NCBI GenBank assembly: GCA_021730225.1
Contig: CP072532.1
Coordinates: forward strand, 889,230-953,229
DNA: 64,000 nt
Direction of reading: 5' to 3'
Source of the DNA: Candidatus Vesicomyidisocius sp. Agig_15_S12
Lineage (GTDB): Bacteria; Pseudomonadota; Gammaproteobacteria; PS1; Pseudothioglobaceae
Notes under the pieces: model-generated
Told to the model about the DNA's origin: nothing
Database searches by the model: none
What the model saw: only the letters and a program-made list of their open reading frames with translations
Shown: positions 39,292 to 49,920 of the stretch, piece by piece
How positions within the stretch are numbered: the stretch's first letter is position 1
How the letters are laid out: every line of letters begins with the position of its first letter
Position numbers and translations under genes: made by a program

Positions 39292-39442
39292 ACTCACCCC
39301 TACCTAAAAGGTGTTTCAAGCTAAACTAGAAGACTTTAGGTCTCTCATATGAAAAATCCAAAAACATTGATAATGTTCATTCATGTTTCATACTAACTAA
39401 TTTAATTGGTTAAAATAATTACATTTAGTTGAACATTATACC

Positions 39443-40186
39443 ATGAAAATAGCATTAGGCGTTGAATACTTAGGCACACATTTCCACGGCTGGCAAAGTC
39501 AAAAATCTAACATTCGAACTGTACAACAAGTAATAGAACAAGCTTTATCAAGCGTTGCCAATCAACCTGTAAGAGTATTTTGTTCTGGTAGAACCGATAC
39601 TGGCGTACACGCCACCTGCCAGGTTATTCATTTTGAAACTAACATCAAACGTAAAAATAAGGCTTGGCTATTTGGTGGCAATGTTCACCTGCCAAGTGAT
39701 GTTAACTTCACTTGGGTAAAACCCGTTGATGATAATTTTCACGCACGATTTAGTGTTATCACCAGACAATATAATTACAAAATACACAACACAAAAATCC
39801 GTTCTTCTATCATAGCAACTCATTCATTATGGGAACCAAGAAAATTGGATATAATAGCAATGAATAAAGCTGGACAATATTTAACTGGAAAACATAACTT
39901 TTCAGCCTTTCGAGGAAGTTTATGCCAAGCAAAATCTCCCATTAAAACCATTGAGTTTATAAAACTAACCAAGCATGATAATAATATTTTACTAGACATA
40001 AAAGCCAACGGCTTTTTACACCATATGGTACGCAATATTGTTGGCACGCTGCTCAAAGTAGGTAAAGGAGAAAAACCCATTGAATGGGTGAAAGAGGTTT
40101 TGAATAGCAAACAACGAAAACAGGCCGGTCCTACCGCACCACCACAAGGACTTTACTTTATTAAAGCTTTTTATAAAAATCTTTAA
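39443..40186 (+). CDS. truA: tRNA pseudouridine(38-40) synthase
   Basis: Isomerises U38-U40 in the anticodon arm of many tRNAs. The catalytic aspartate sits in SGRTDTGVHATCQVIHF near residue 52; FHARFSVITRQYNY and FLHHMVRNIVGTLL are further family signatures. 247 residues, slightly short of but within family range. ATG at 39443. Monocistronic, with spacers on both sides; folC and fimV-like neighbours seen elsewhere are absent. Confidence 0.95.
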   Translation: MKIALGVEYLGTHFHGWQSQKSNIRTVQQVIEQALSSVANQPVRVFCSGRTDTGVHATCQVIHFETNIKRKNKAWLFGGNVHLPSDVNFTWVKPVDDNFHARFSVITRQYNYKIHNTKIRSSIIATHSLWEPRKLDIIAMNKAGQYLTGKHNFSAFRGSLCQAKSPIKTIEFIKLTKHDNNILLDIKANGFLHHMVRNIVGTLLKVGKGEKPIEWVKEVLNSKQRKQAGPTAPPQGLYFIKAFYKNL

Positions 40187-40383
40187 TACTAAAAACAACG
40201 TTTAAATATCGTATTTAATATATTACTAAAAACAATCAACAGATGAGTTTATTAAAAAATATATGTTAAATAAATTCGCACAAACAACAACAGGTTTAAT
40301 CAAAAAATTACTTGTAAGAAGAAAATAACTATCACTCAGTTTAAAAACAGATATTTTTAATCAGCGACACTTATTAGCAGTGA

Positions 40384-40410
40384 TTAGCAATGTTATGATT
40401 ATGGTATAAT
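40384..40410 (+). promoter_or_regulatory. Candidate promoter of the SLC13-type gene
   Basis: Extended -10 TGGTATAAT (40402-40410) with a weak -35-like TTAGCA 15 bases upstream. The likely start of transcription is about 30 bases before the ATG at 40448. Confidence 0.35.
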
Positions 40411-40447
40411 TTTTTTATTATTTTGTACACTTTTTAAAATTAAAATC

Positions 40448-42391
40448 ATGTTAAATAAAAAAAATATTTCAGCTATTATTTTTGCTATTTTTGCCTTATG
40501 GCTCTCAACAATTGCACCAACTACTTCTATTTCTTGGATGTTGGGTGTTCTCGTATTAACAATCTACTTATTTGCTTTTGAAGTAGTAGAGGTTGATGAA
40601 GCTGCCATTACCATTATGATTATTTTAGGGCTAAGCTCTTTACCATGGATTTATACTTTAATGGGGCTAAAAGAAGGATTAGTTGACAATCAAAAACTAT
40701 TTGATGGATTCTCTTCTAATGCAGTTATGTCAATTATTGCAGTAATGATTATTGGTGCAGGTTTGGACAAAACAGGATTAATGGGAAAGGTTGCTACTTT
40801 TATTCTTAAGATAGGTGGCACCTCTGAACCAAGAGTGATTCCAATTATCTCTTCTACTGTTGGATTTATCTCATCTTTTATGCAAAATGTTGGTGCGGCT
40901 GCGTTATTTATCCCTGTTGTAAGTCGTATTTCATCACGTTCAGGCATTCCAATGTCACGATTATTAATGCCAATGGGATTTACAGCAATTTTAGGCGGCA
41001 CAATAACCATGGTAGGTTCTAGCCCTTTAATCTTGCTTAATGACCTAATTTTAACTACTAACCAAGGACTAGAAGTTGGACAGGAAATGAACACTTGGGG
41101 TTTATTCTCTGTTACACCAATAGGTATTGCACTAGTAATAACAGGTATTATATATTTCGTTATTGCAGGAAAGTTTGTCTTACCTGTAACTAAAAAAGAA
41201 CAGTCAGAATCTGTATCCGCCATTGAACACTTTCATAAAGTTTACAATATAGATTATGATTTATTTGAGGTCAATGTTCCTACAGATTCCAACTTAATCG
41301 GCATGATGCTTGATGATATTGAAACAACTGCTAAAATTAGAATAATCGCAATTCAGACCATTGAAGGAGAGACATTTATTGGACATCATTCAGTTGAAAG
41401 GAGTACTGCAATTAAACCCCAAATGACCTTAGGTGTTTTAACAAAAAAAGAGCATTTAGATACTTTTGTTCAAGAATTTCATCTTAAACTATCAGACACA
41501 ATTGAGAAATTCTCCAATTTACTATCCACACAAGAATGTGGTACAGCAGAAATTGTTATCCCACCTAATTCTTCGCTCATTAATCAAAGTGCTAGAGACG
41601 TATGGTTACGGAAAACTTATGGGATCGCCATGGTAGCCCTACATCGTGGTGGTGAAACCATGCAAGAAGGTGAAGGTATTCGTAATATAGCATTTCAATC
41701 TGGTGATACGTTAATTGTCCATACACGTTGGATTGACCTTGATAGACTACAGTCTAATACTGATTTTATTGTTATTACTTCTGAGTATCCAAGACAAGAA
41801 GAATACCGACCTGAGAAAATCAAATGGGCAAGTATTTTCTTTGTCATTGCGCTTTTCTTAGTCCTATTTACAGATATTAAACTTTCTATCGCTCTTATGA
41901 CTGGTGCTTTAGGTATGATTTTATCTGGCGTTATTAAAATAGAAGAAGCTTATCGCGTCGTTTCTTGGAAAACAGTATTCTTATTAGCCAGTCTTATTCC
42001 ACTAGGTATGGCCGTATCAAAAACTGGCACTGCCTTATGGATTGCACAAGAAACAGTTAAAGTAGTTGGAGATATGGCACCTTGGATTATATTAACCTCA
42101 ATTGTAATATTAGCAACTTTCTTTACATTAGTTATGTCTAATGTAGGTGCAACTATTCTCTTAGTACCTATTGCCGTTAATATTGCTATTCAAGTAGGCG
42201 AAAATCCTGCAGTTTATGCACTAGCAGTTGCTATTGCAACTTCAAACTCATTTTTAATTCCTACTCATCAAGTAAATGCTTTAATTATGGGTCCTGGTGG
42301 TTATAAAGTAGCAGATTTTATCAAAGCAGGCGGCCTGATGACAGTACTATTTATCATTGTGATGATGTCAATGATGAGTATCATCTTTTAA
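40448..42391 (+). CDS. SLC13-family anion transporter with RCK_C domains
   Basis: Polytopic inner-membrane transporter of 647 residues in the divalent anion:sodium symporter class. Membrane helices occupy about residues 5-245 and 455-647; between them lie two soluble TrkA_C/RCK_C domains (about 265-440), an arrangement frequent in bacterial sulfate or dicarboxylate permeases of this class. Conserved motifs include SNAVMSIIAVMIIGAG near residue 90 and VMSNVGATILLVPIA in the second half. The substrate is not readable; sulfate, sulfite or dicarboxylates are candidates in a sulfur-oxidising cell. Beta-carbonic anhydrase follows. Confidence 0.85.
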   Translation: MLNKKNISAIIFAIFALWLSTIAPTTSISWMLGVLVLTIYLFAFEVVEVDEAAITIMIILGLSSLPWIYTLMGLKEGLVDNQKLFDGFSSNAVMSIIAVMIIGAGLDKTGLMGKVATFILKIGGTSEPRVIPIISSTVGFISSFMQNVGAAALFIPVVSRISSRSGIPMSRLLMPMGFTAILGGTITMVGSSPLILLNDLILTTNQGLEVGQEMNTWGLFSVTPIGIALVITGIIYFVIAGKFVLPVTKKEQSESVSAIEHFHKVYNIDYDLFEVNVPTDSNLIGMMLDDIETTAKIRIIAIQTIEGETFIGHHSVERSTAIKPQMTLGVLTKKEHLDTFVQEFHLKLSDTIEKFSNLLSTQECGTAEIVIPPNSSLINQSARDVWLRKTYGIAMVALHRGGETMQEGEGIRNIAFQSGDTLIVHTRWIDLDRLQSNTDFIVITSEYPRQEEYRPEKIKWASIFFVIALFLVLFTDIKLSIALMTGALGMILSGVIKIEEAYRVVSWKTVFLLASLIPLGMAVSKTGTALWIAQETVKVVGDMAPWIILTSIVILATFFTLVMSNVGATILLVPIAVNIAIQVGENPAVYALAVAIATSNSFLIPTHQVNALIMGPGGYKVADFIKAGGLMTVLFIIVMMSMMSIIF

Positions 42392-42516
42392 ATAACTACT
42401 ATAATCCTTAACTTAAAGAGAGAAACGTTCTTAACGAGACAAAAAATTTAAATTCAATACAAGCAAAGAAAAAACTGATTGATGGTAATCAACGTTTTAT
42501 TAATGGTGCTACTACA

Positions 42517-43047
42517 TTGCATCATCAATTACCTCCACATAAACATATAAAAAATATACAAGATAAAAAACCTTTCGCAATTATATTAGGCTGTTCTGAT
42601 TCACGAGTACCTATTGAGACCATCTTTGACCAAAATTTTGGAGATTTATTTATTATTCGTATTGCAGGTAATATAGTAGCACCATCACAAATGGGTAGTG
42701 TTGAGTTTGCAATATCAAAATTTAAAACAGTTTTAATTGTTGTACTAGGACATTCTAACTGTGGCGCCATTAACGCCACCATAGATGAATGTATCAATAA
42801 AACACATTTATCAAGCAGCCTTCACTCTATTACTGATAGAATAAAACCATCAATCCTACCTTTAATTAACTTAGATTTACCCAATTATGAATTAATGAAC
42901 AAAGCTGTTAAAATTAATATTATTAATTCTGTCAACCAATTACAAGATCAATCAACAGTAATTAAAAAATCTATTAAGAATAACAAACTAATGATTATAG
43001 GTGCCAACTATTCTTTAACATCAGGAATGGTTCAGTTCCTAACTTAA
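42517..43047 (+). CDS. Beta-carbonic anhydrase, start codon unclear
   Basis: Zinc enzyme interconverting CO2 and bicarbonate, important for carbon fixation. Zinc ligands and the Asp-Arg dyad are clear (GCSDSRVP and GHSNCGAI), with IAGNIVAPSQMGSVEFAI between. The C-terminus is complete. The first ATG/GTG/TTG in frame is the TTG at 42517, but the frame stays open back to 42412 and the residues before it (KLIDGNQRFING) match the family N-terminus. So translation probably begins upstream at a non-standard codon, such as CTG at 42475, or the start was lost. A purine-rich AAAGAGAG lies at 42415-42422. Confidence 0.85.
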   Translation: MHHQLPPHKHIKNIQDKKPFAIILGCSDSRVPIETIFDQNFGDLFIIRIAGNIVAPSQMGSVEFAISKFKTVLIVVLGHSNCGAINATIDECINKTHLSSSLHSITDRIKPSILPLINLDLPNYELMNKAVKINIINSVNQLQDQSTVIKKSIKNNKLMIIGANYSLTSGMVQFLT

Positions 43048-43081
43048 ATTACTTAAGCTTTTGTAGTTGAAATCGAGTTGT

Positions 43082-43606
43082 TTAAAAATTCTCATCCCAA
43101 TCAACTAAAATAGTTTGATTGTTTATATCCACTTGTATTAAAAATGGAGAAATATAAGGCACCCAGTGCTCTTTTATACCTCTAACTACAAGTACATTGT
43201 TCGAACCAGTATCAACTAAATTAAAAACCTTACCAAGTACAATTTGTGCTTTATTAACTACTTCTAACCCAATTAAATCATTCCAGTAGTACTCACCTTC
43301 TTTGAGTCTTAATAATTGTGATTTTTCAATATATAAATTAGTATTTATATAGATTCTAGCTTGTTCTTTATCAAAAATATCTTTGATTTGTGCTACGATA
43401 GTTTTAGCTTGCACACGACCTCGAACGATATTTAAAGTTTGCCAATGACTATCAACATTGATATACCATGGTTGATAGGATAAAATATTCACTCTTGGAT
43501 AGGTATGGGAGAAAACTTTAACCCAGCCATTAACACCAAAAAATCCATTAATCTTTCCGATTAATATCTTTTTATTATCTAATAATAAAAACTCTAAATT
43601 ACTCAG
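43082..43606 (-). CDS. rimM: Ribosome maturation factor RimM, start codon unclear
   Basis: Binds S19 and aids maturation of the 30S head. The C-terminal PRC-barrel (GEYYWNDLIGLEV, EVDWD-like VDWDENF end) is plain. The first canonical start, GTG at 43492, would remove the N-terminal beta-barrel, yet the frame continues open to 43612 and encodes IGKINGFFGVNGWVKVFSHT, clearly the RimM N-terminus. No ATG, GTG or TTG precedes it; a CTG at 43606 gives a normal 174-residue protein. I give that extent as the probable coding region. It follows rpsP as usual, but trmD and rplS are not downstream. Confidence 0.78.
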   Translation of the reverse strand: MSNLEFLLLDNKKILIGKINGFFGVNGWVKVFSHTYPRVNILSYQPWYINVDSHWQTLNIVRGRVQAKTIVAQIKDIFDKEQARIYINTNLYIEKSQLLRLKEGEYYWNDLIGLEVVNKAQIVLGKVFNLVDTGSNNVLVVRGIKEHWVPYISPFLIQVDINNQTILVDWDENF

Positions 43607-43642
43607 CGATTTCTACTGCTTCTGCTATTAGTTTAGATGTAA

Positions 43643-43933
43643 TCAAAGATTTTTTGCTGATTTAACAGCAATACCTCTTCCGCGAATTAAAGGGTCTTTA
43701 AACTCTTTGACAAGCTGCTTAACACGATCAGAAATTTGAGCACCTTTTGACGTCCAATATGTTAACCTAGCTTCTTCGATAATAAGCCTAACCTCTTGTC
43801 CGTGAGTAACTGGATTAAAATATCCAAGTCGCTCAATATAGGCACTATCTCTACGCCTTCTAGAGTCTGTTGCTACAATTGAATAAAAAGGTTTCTTCTT
43901 GGCTCCACCCCGAGCTAATCTAATTTTAACCAT
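43643..43933 (-). CDS. rpsP: 30S ribosomal protein S16
   Basis: Small-subunit assembly protein. [20 protein letters not shown] and [17 protein letters not shown] are diagnostic. 96 residues with a good ribosome site (AGGAAT). After the stop at 43643 the DNA still encodes, one frame over, an Ala/Glu-rich tail (SKLIAEAVEIAE) ending in TAA near 43602; one more A in the run at about 43650-43656 would join them. So the C-terminal extension looks clipped by a one-base loss in poly-A, or restored by slippage. The core domain is untouched. Confidence 0.95.
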   Translation of the reverse strand: MVKIRLARGGAKKKPFYSIVATDSRRRRDSAYIERLGYFNPVTHGQEVRLIIEEARLTYWTSKGAQISDRVKQLVKEFKDPLIRGRGIAVKSAKNL

Positions 43934-43998
43934 GGTTTTTTATTCCTAATTTATATTATATAACATATACTTATAACACTAAGGCACAAGATAAATCA

Positions 43999-45396
<1,398 letters not shown>

Positions 45397-45499
45397 TTAA
45401 TTATTTATTATATAAAAAAATAAGATTTTTATATAAAATAAAGATACAGAAATAAAATGATAAAATTATACACTTTTATTGTTTTATATGAGAACTCAG

Positions 45500-48085
45500 A
45501 TGAAATCTGTATACCTTGAACATGTTAATAAACGCCAACAAAATAATTTACCACCAATTGCCTTAAATATACAACAAACTGAATCAGTAATTAAGCATTT
45601 AATCAAAGGTCATCATTCACCCTTTTATCTTGATTTACTAACCCATCAAATACCACCTGGTGTTGATGAAGCTTCTTATATAAAGGCCAATTTTTTAAGT
45701 AGTGTTTCCAAAGGACATCAATCTTGTCATAGCATTTCTCAAGCACATGCTACTTTTCTGTTAGGTACTATGCTAGGTGGTTATAACATTAAGCCTTTAA
45801 TTGAACTATTGGATATTAATGCTACAAGAAAAAATGCACAAATAGCACTAGCAAGTACCTTATTAATTTATGAAGCATATCAGGCTATTATGGATAAATC
45901 TAAAACTAATTTTTACGCTAGAAACGTTATACAAAGTTGGGCAGATGCACAATGGTTTAACAAGAAAACACCCTTATCTGACAAAATTAAATTAACAGTT
46001 TTTCGTGTTGAAGGTGAAATTAATACAGATGATTTATCACCCGCAACTCAAGCTTGGTCACGCCCAGACATTCCTTTACATGCACAATCTATGTTAATTA
46101 AAAAAATTAATAACCCGCTTAAGATTATTACAAAACTCAAACAAAAAGGTCTACCATTAGTCTTTGTAGGTGATATTGTTGGCACAGGGTCTTCACGAAA
46201 ATCTGCTATTAATTCAATACTTTGGCACATTGGTCATGATATTGATTACATACCTAATAAACGAAGTGGGGGTATTATACTGGGTGGTAAAATTGCGCCA
46301 ATATTTTTCAATACCGCGCAAGATTCTGGAGCATTACCAATTGAGTGCAGCGTTGATAAAATGCGAATGGGAGATAAAATAACAATTTATCCATTTGAAG
46401 GAAAGATTACTAATAGCAAAGATGAGATTATTTCAACTTTTGTCATCTCACCAACTACACTGCCTGATGAAGTACGCGCAGGTGGTCGAATTCCACTTAT
46501 TATTGGTAGGGGGTTAACTGATAAAACTCGTCAAGACCTTGGCTTGCCTATCTCAACTACTTTTTTACGACCAAAAACACTACGTAGAAGTACAGAAAAA
46601 CAAAGTATTAGCCGAAGTCATACTGGTTACACACTGGCACAAAAAATTGTTGGTAAAGCTTGTGGGGTAAATGGTATTTATCCAGGCACTTATTGCGAAC
46701 CACACATGTCTAGCGTAGGTTCACAAGATACTACAGGTGCAATGACACGTGATGAACTAAAAGAACTGGCTTGCCTTAAATTTTCCGCAGATTTAGTTAT
46801 GCAAAGTTTTTGTCATACAGCTGCTTATCCTAAACCTATTGATTTAGAATTACAACACTCATTACCTGATTTTATGCACTCACGTGGCGGTGTATCACTA
46901 AAACCAAGTGATGGAATTATCCACTCATGGCTTAATCGTATGTTATTACCTGATACAGTAGGAACAGGTGGTGACTCTCATACACGTTTTCCTATTGGTA
47001 TTAGTTTCCCAGCTGGATCTGGGCTAGTTGCCTTTAGTGCTTCACTTGGCGTGTTACCACTCAATATGCCCGAATCTATCTTGGTACGTTTTACCGGCAC
47101 AATGCAATCAGGAATCACCTTAAGAGACCTAGTCAATGCAATCCCATACACAGCTATACAAAGAAACCTACTAACCATTGACAAATCTAACAAAAAAAAT
47201 ATTTTCTCAGGGCGTGTTCTAGAAATTGAAGGGCTAAACGATTTAAAAGTAGAACAAGCATTCGAGCTAGCCGATGCCTCAGCTGAGCGTTCTGCTAATG
47301 GTTGTACTATTAAACTAAATAAAGAGCCTGTTATAGAATACTTAAGATCTAATATTGCTTTATTATCTTCAATGATTAATAAAGGCTATGAAAATAAAAA
47401 AACCCTAGCTAGACGCATTCAAGCAATGCAAAAATGGCTAGAAAAACCTGATCTGCTGATAGCAGATTCAGATTGTAAATATGCTTCCATTATTGAAATC
47501 AATCTTGATGAAATAAAAGAACCAATCTTGGCATGTCCAAATGACCCAGATGATGTCAAACTACTATCAGAACTATCTAATACCAAAATTGATGAAGTCT
47601 TTATTGGTTCTTGTATGACTAATATTGGTCATTTTAGAATGGCTGCTCAATTGTTAAAAGATGAATTAAATCTAGCAACTGAATTATGGATCGCACCGCC
47701 CACTCGAATGGATAAAGCACAACTTAAAGAAGAAGGTATATATGATATATTTAGTAGACTAACTACACACGTCGAAATTCCCGGCTGTTCTTTATGCATG
47801 GGCAACCAAGCACGAGTTAAAAACAATGCCACAGTTGTATCTACCTCAACACGTAACTTCCCTAACCGCTTAGGAAACAATACAAACGTTTACTTATCTT
47901 CTGCTGAAGTAGCAACAATTACTGCAAAACTAGGACATATCCCAACAAACATAGAATATCAACAAGCAATAAAGAACATTAAACCAATAGAGAAACAAAT
48001 TTATCAAAATCTAAATTTTGACCAATTAGAAGAATATAAAAACGAGATAAATAACCTGTCGCTAAAAAACATCTTAAATACATAG
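45500..48085 (+). CDS. acnB: Aconitate hydratase B
   Basis: 4Fe-4S enzyme isomerising citrate and isocitrate. The AcnB order is visible: N-terminal HEAT-like domain, swivel domain (DDLSPATQAWSRPDIPLHA, GDIVGTGSSRKSA), then the catalytic core (DSHTRFPIGISFPAGSGL). The cluster cysteines are in GSCMTNIGHFR and GCSLCMGNQAR. The ATG at 45500 aligns best with AcnB N-termini (KSVYLEHVNKR); ATG 45488 and TTG 45479 are alternatives. About 861 residues, full length. In reduced sulfur-oxidising symbionts it would serve an oxidative branch to 2-oxoglutarate (inference). Confidence 0.95.
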   Translation: MKSVYLEHVNKRQQNNLPPIALNIQQTESVIKHLIKGHHSPFYLDLLTHQIPPGVDEASYIKANFLSSVSKGHQSCHSISQAHATFLLGTMLGGYNIKPLIELLDINATRKNAQIALASTLLIYEAYQAIMDKSKTNFYARNVIQSWADAQWFNKKTPLSDKIKLTVFRVEGEINTDDLSPATQAWSRPDIPLHAQSMLIKKINNPLKIITKLKQKGLPLVFVGDIVGTGSSRKSAINSILWHIGHDIDYIPNKRSGGIILGGKIAPIFFNTAQDSGALPIECSVDKMRMGDKITIYPFEGKITNSKDEIISTFVISPTTLPDEVRAGGRIPLIIGRGLTDKTRQDLGLPISTTFLRPKTLRRSTEKQSISRSHTGYTLAQKIVGKACGVNGIYPGTYCEPHMSSVGSQDTTGAMTRDELKELACLKFSADLVMQSFCHTAAYPKPIDLELQHSLPDFMHSRGGVSLKPSDGIIHSWLNRMLLPDTVGTGGDSHTRFPIGISFPAGSGLVAFSASLGVLPLNMPESILVRFTGTMQSGITLRDLVNAIPYTAIQRNLLTIDKSNKKNIFSGRVLEIEGLNDLKVEQAFELADASAERSANGCTIKLNKEPVIEYLRSNIALLSSMINKGYENKKTLARRIQAMQKWLEKPDLLIADSDCKYASIIEINLDEIKEPILACPNDPDDVKLLSELSNTKIDEVFIGSCMTNIGHFRMAAQLLKDELNLATELWIAPPTRMDKAQLKEEGIYDIFSRLTTHVEIPGCSLCMGNQARVKNNATVVSTSTRNFPNRLGNNTNVYLSSAEVATITAKLGHIPTNIEYQQAIKNIKPIEKQIYQNLNFDQLEEYKNEINNLSLKNILNT

Positions 48086-48110
48086 TCAATACAAGTCAAT
48101 AAAAAAATTC

Positions 48111-48130
48111 CAAAAAAGCAATTCTTTTTA
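48111..48130. terminator. Possible bidirectional terminator, acnB/rpmG
   Basis: Short hairpin AAAAAAG-CAATT-CTTTTT between the convergent acnB and rpmG genes. The A and T arms would give a U tract in either direction. Low GC, so moderate support only. Confidence 0.4.
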
Positions 48131-48155
48131 CTAAAATTTGATTAAGAAAGAATAG

Positions 48156-48311
48156 CTACTTAATCTTAACTTCCTTATACATCACGTGTTTTCTAACAAC
48201 TGGATCAAATTTTTTAACTTCTACCTTCTCCGGGTGAAGACGTTTATTTTTAGTGGCGGTATAAAAATGGCCTGTTTTAGCTGATGACACTAATTTAATT
48301 TTCTCTCTCAT
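48156..48311 (-). CDS. rpmG: 50S ribosomal protein L33
   Basis: Translating the minus strand from the ATG at 48311 gives 51 residues starting [17 protein letters not shown] and including [17 protein letters not shown], the standard L33 sequence of the zinc-free form. It follows rpmB with an ATGA overlap, the usual order and coupling. Complete and of normal length. Confidence 0.95.
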   Translation of the reverse strand: MREKIKLVSSAKTGHFYTATKNKRLHPEKVEVKKFDPVVRKHVMYKEVKIK

Positions 48312-48559
48312 AAACTTAACTCCTTAAACTTTCCGCTATGTTTACGAATTTCGGTTAATACAATGTTGATACCTTTTTTATCAATAATACGAAATCCTTT
48401 AGCTGATAACTTCAACTTAACAAAACGATTCTCGCTTTCTACCCAGAAACGATGTTTGTGAAGATTTGGATAAAAACGACGACGCGTTTTATTATTCGCA
48501 TGAGATACATTATTACCACTAATTGGTCGCTTACCCGTAACCATACATACCTTTGCCAT
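48308..48559 (-). CDS. rpmB: 50S ribosomal protein L28
   Basis: Large-subunit protein with [20 protein letters not shown] at the start and [16 protein letters not shown] in the middle, both diagnostic; the cysteine pair of zinc-type L28 is missing, normal for this branch. 83 residues, a few more than E. coli. It is coupled with rpmG. Upstream lies tRNA-Ser on the other strand. Confidence 0.95.
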   Translation of the reverse strand: MAKVCMVTGKRPISGNNVSHANNKTRRRFYPNLHKHRFWVESENRFVKLKLSAKGFRIIDKKGINIVLTEIRKHSGKFKELSL

Positions 48560-48681
48560 AACTCACCATCAAAAATCTAAAAGATAGGAATTATATCTTA
48601 AAATTATGCAAATTTCAAAGTTAAATTATACAAAAAATCTATTTACTATTAACCAAACAGACGGTATCATACACTAATGTC

Positions 48682-48771
48682 GGAGGGATGGCAGAGTGGC
48701 TGAATGCACCGGTCTTGAAAACCGGCAAGGGCTAATACCCTTCTAGGGTTCAAATCCCTATCCCTCTACCA
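48682..48771 (+). tRNA. tRNA-Ser (UGA)
   Basis: Cloverleaf of 90 bases with encoded CCA. Acceptor GGAGGGA pairs with TCCCTCT (one G-U), the anticodon loop CTTGAAA between ACCGG/CCGGC arms gives anticodon TGA, a long variable arm (AAGGGCTAATACCCTT) is typical of serine tRNA, and the T arm contains GGTTCAAATCC. It reads UCA and other UCN codons. Confidence 0.95.
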
Positions 48772-49271
48772 TGATAACACTCTACATACTAAATATTAAA
48801 ACAACATTTATTTAGTCTTAATAAAATAACCTTTTATTAACTATTCTTCCAAATAGTCTACTACGTCCCACATATAAATATCAGTATTAACTGATCAATA
48901 CCAAAGAATTTACTTTTTATCCAATAGCTTTACTTTTATGAAGTAACTATTATAAGAAAGATATAATTAAAATAATAACTTTCCTTATACTTGTATTCAA
49001 TACTATTGAATTATCTCGTCTAATAAGACAAATTTGCATACACTGAGAATAAATACAAAAACAAATATTTATCAACAAAGCAATATTTCTCTATATATAC
49101 TACAAATCATTTACAATAGCAAAATTTAACATTACAAATTAAACATTAATATACTTGTCTTGTAATATACTTGCTTGTATTAAGTTTAAATCAAAAATAA
49201 AAAAACGATAGCCATTAATCTAAAAATAGAATTATAGCTGAAAAAATAATAGTTAACATTTTAAACCATAA
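48772..49271 (+). other. Spacer of 500 bases after tRNA-Ser
   Basis: No gene found. A near-perfect tandem duplication of TAATATACTTG(T)CTTG lies at 49147-49177, the second copy one base shorter. Other sequence is AT-rich without clear signals. Confidence 0.55.
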
Positions 49272-49895
49272 TTATCTCTGTACTTCAATACGATCAATTA
49301 ACGCATGATTATTGTCTTGTTTTAGATAATCAAACACATTCGATAAATTAATAATACTGAATACTGAAATACCAAAATTCTGCTCAACTTCTTGAATAGC
49401 AGATTGTCCACTCTTACCTTTTTCTTGGCGATCAACTGCCACAATCACACCTTTAACAGTAGCGCCATTTGATTTAATAATATCCACTGCCTCATGAATA
49501 GCGGTACCTGCTGTGATTACGTCATCAATAATCAAGATATTACCTTCAAGTGGATGACCAACAATACCTCCACCTTCTCCATAAGTCTTTACTTCTTTAC
49601 GATTAAAACTATAAGATACATCTTTATTAAAACTATCATTAAATGCCACAGCTGTTGCCGTTACTAATGGAATACCTTTGTAAGATGGACCAAATAAAAC
49701 ATCAAAATCTAAGCCACTATTCTCAATCGCTATAGCGTAGAATTTTCCCAATTGAGAAAGACACTGCCCAGTATTAAATACTCCAACATTAAAGAAATAA
49801 GGGCTAATTCGACCAGATTTTAAGATGAAATTACCAAACTTAAGCGCACCGCTATCCAAAATAAACTTTACAAAGTCTTCTTGATACTGTTCCAT
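49272..49895 (-). CDS. pyrE: Orotate phosphoribosyltransferase
   Basis: Joins orotate to PRPP to give OMP in pyrimidine synthesis. The PRPP-binding motif [17 protein letters not shown] and the substrate loop region [14 protein letters not shown] are present; N-terminal [12 protein letters not shown] is typical. 207 residues. It is divergent from xth with only 25 bases between start codons, the conserved pyrE-exonuclease III neighbourhood of gammaproteobacteria. Confidence 0.95.
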   Translation of the reverse strand: MEQYQEDFVKFILDSGALKFGNFILKSGRISPYFFNVGVFNTGQCLSQLGKFYAIAIENSGLDFDVLFGPSYKGIPLVTATAVAFNDSFNKDVSYSFNRKEVKTYGEGGGIVGHPLEGNILIIDDVITAGTAIHEAVDIIKSNGATVKGVIVAVDRQEKGKSGQSAIQEVEQNFGISVFSIINLSNVFDYLKQDNNHALIDRIEVQR

Positions 49896-49920
49896 CTAAT
49901 TTTCCTATAAAATTATTCTG

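Larger units (their letters stand above)
38854..39442 (+). other. Spacer of 589 bases with two tandem repeats
   Basis: Between divergent birA and truA. It carries a perfect 16-bp duplication (38935-38966) and an 8-bp unit repeated three times (39268-39291). No gene or structured RNA is seen; the flanking promoters must lie within it. Confidence 0.55.

Noticed and set aside
40263..40328. 21-codon frame with ATG after truA
   Set aside because: Very short, no ribosome site and no neighbour that would explain it; kept only as a note.
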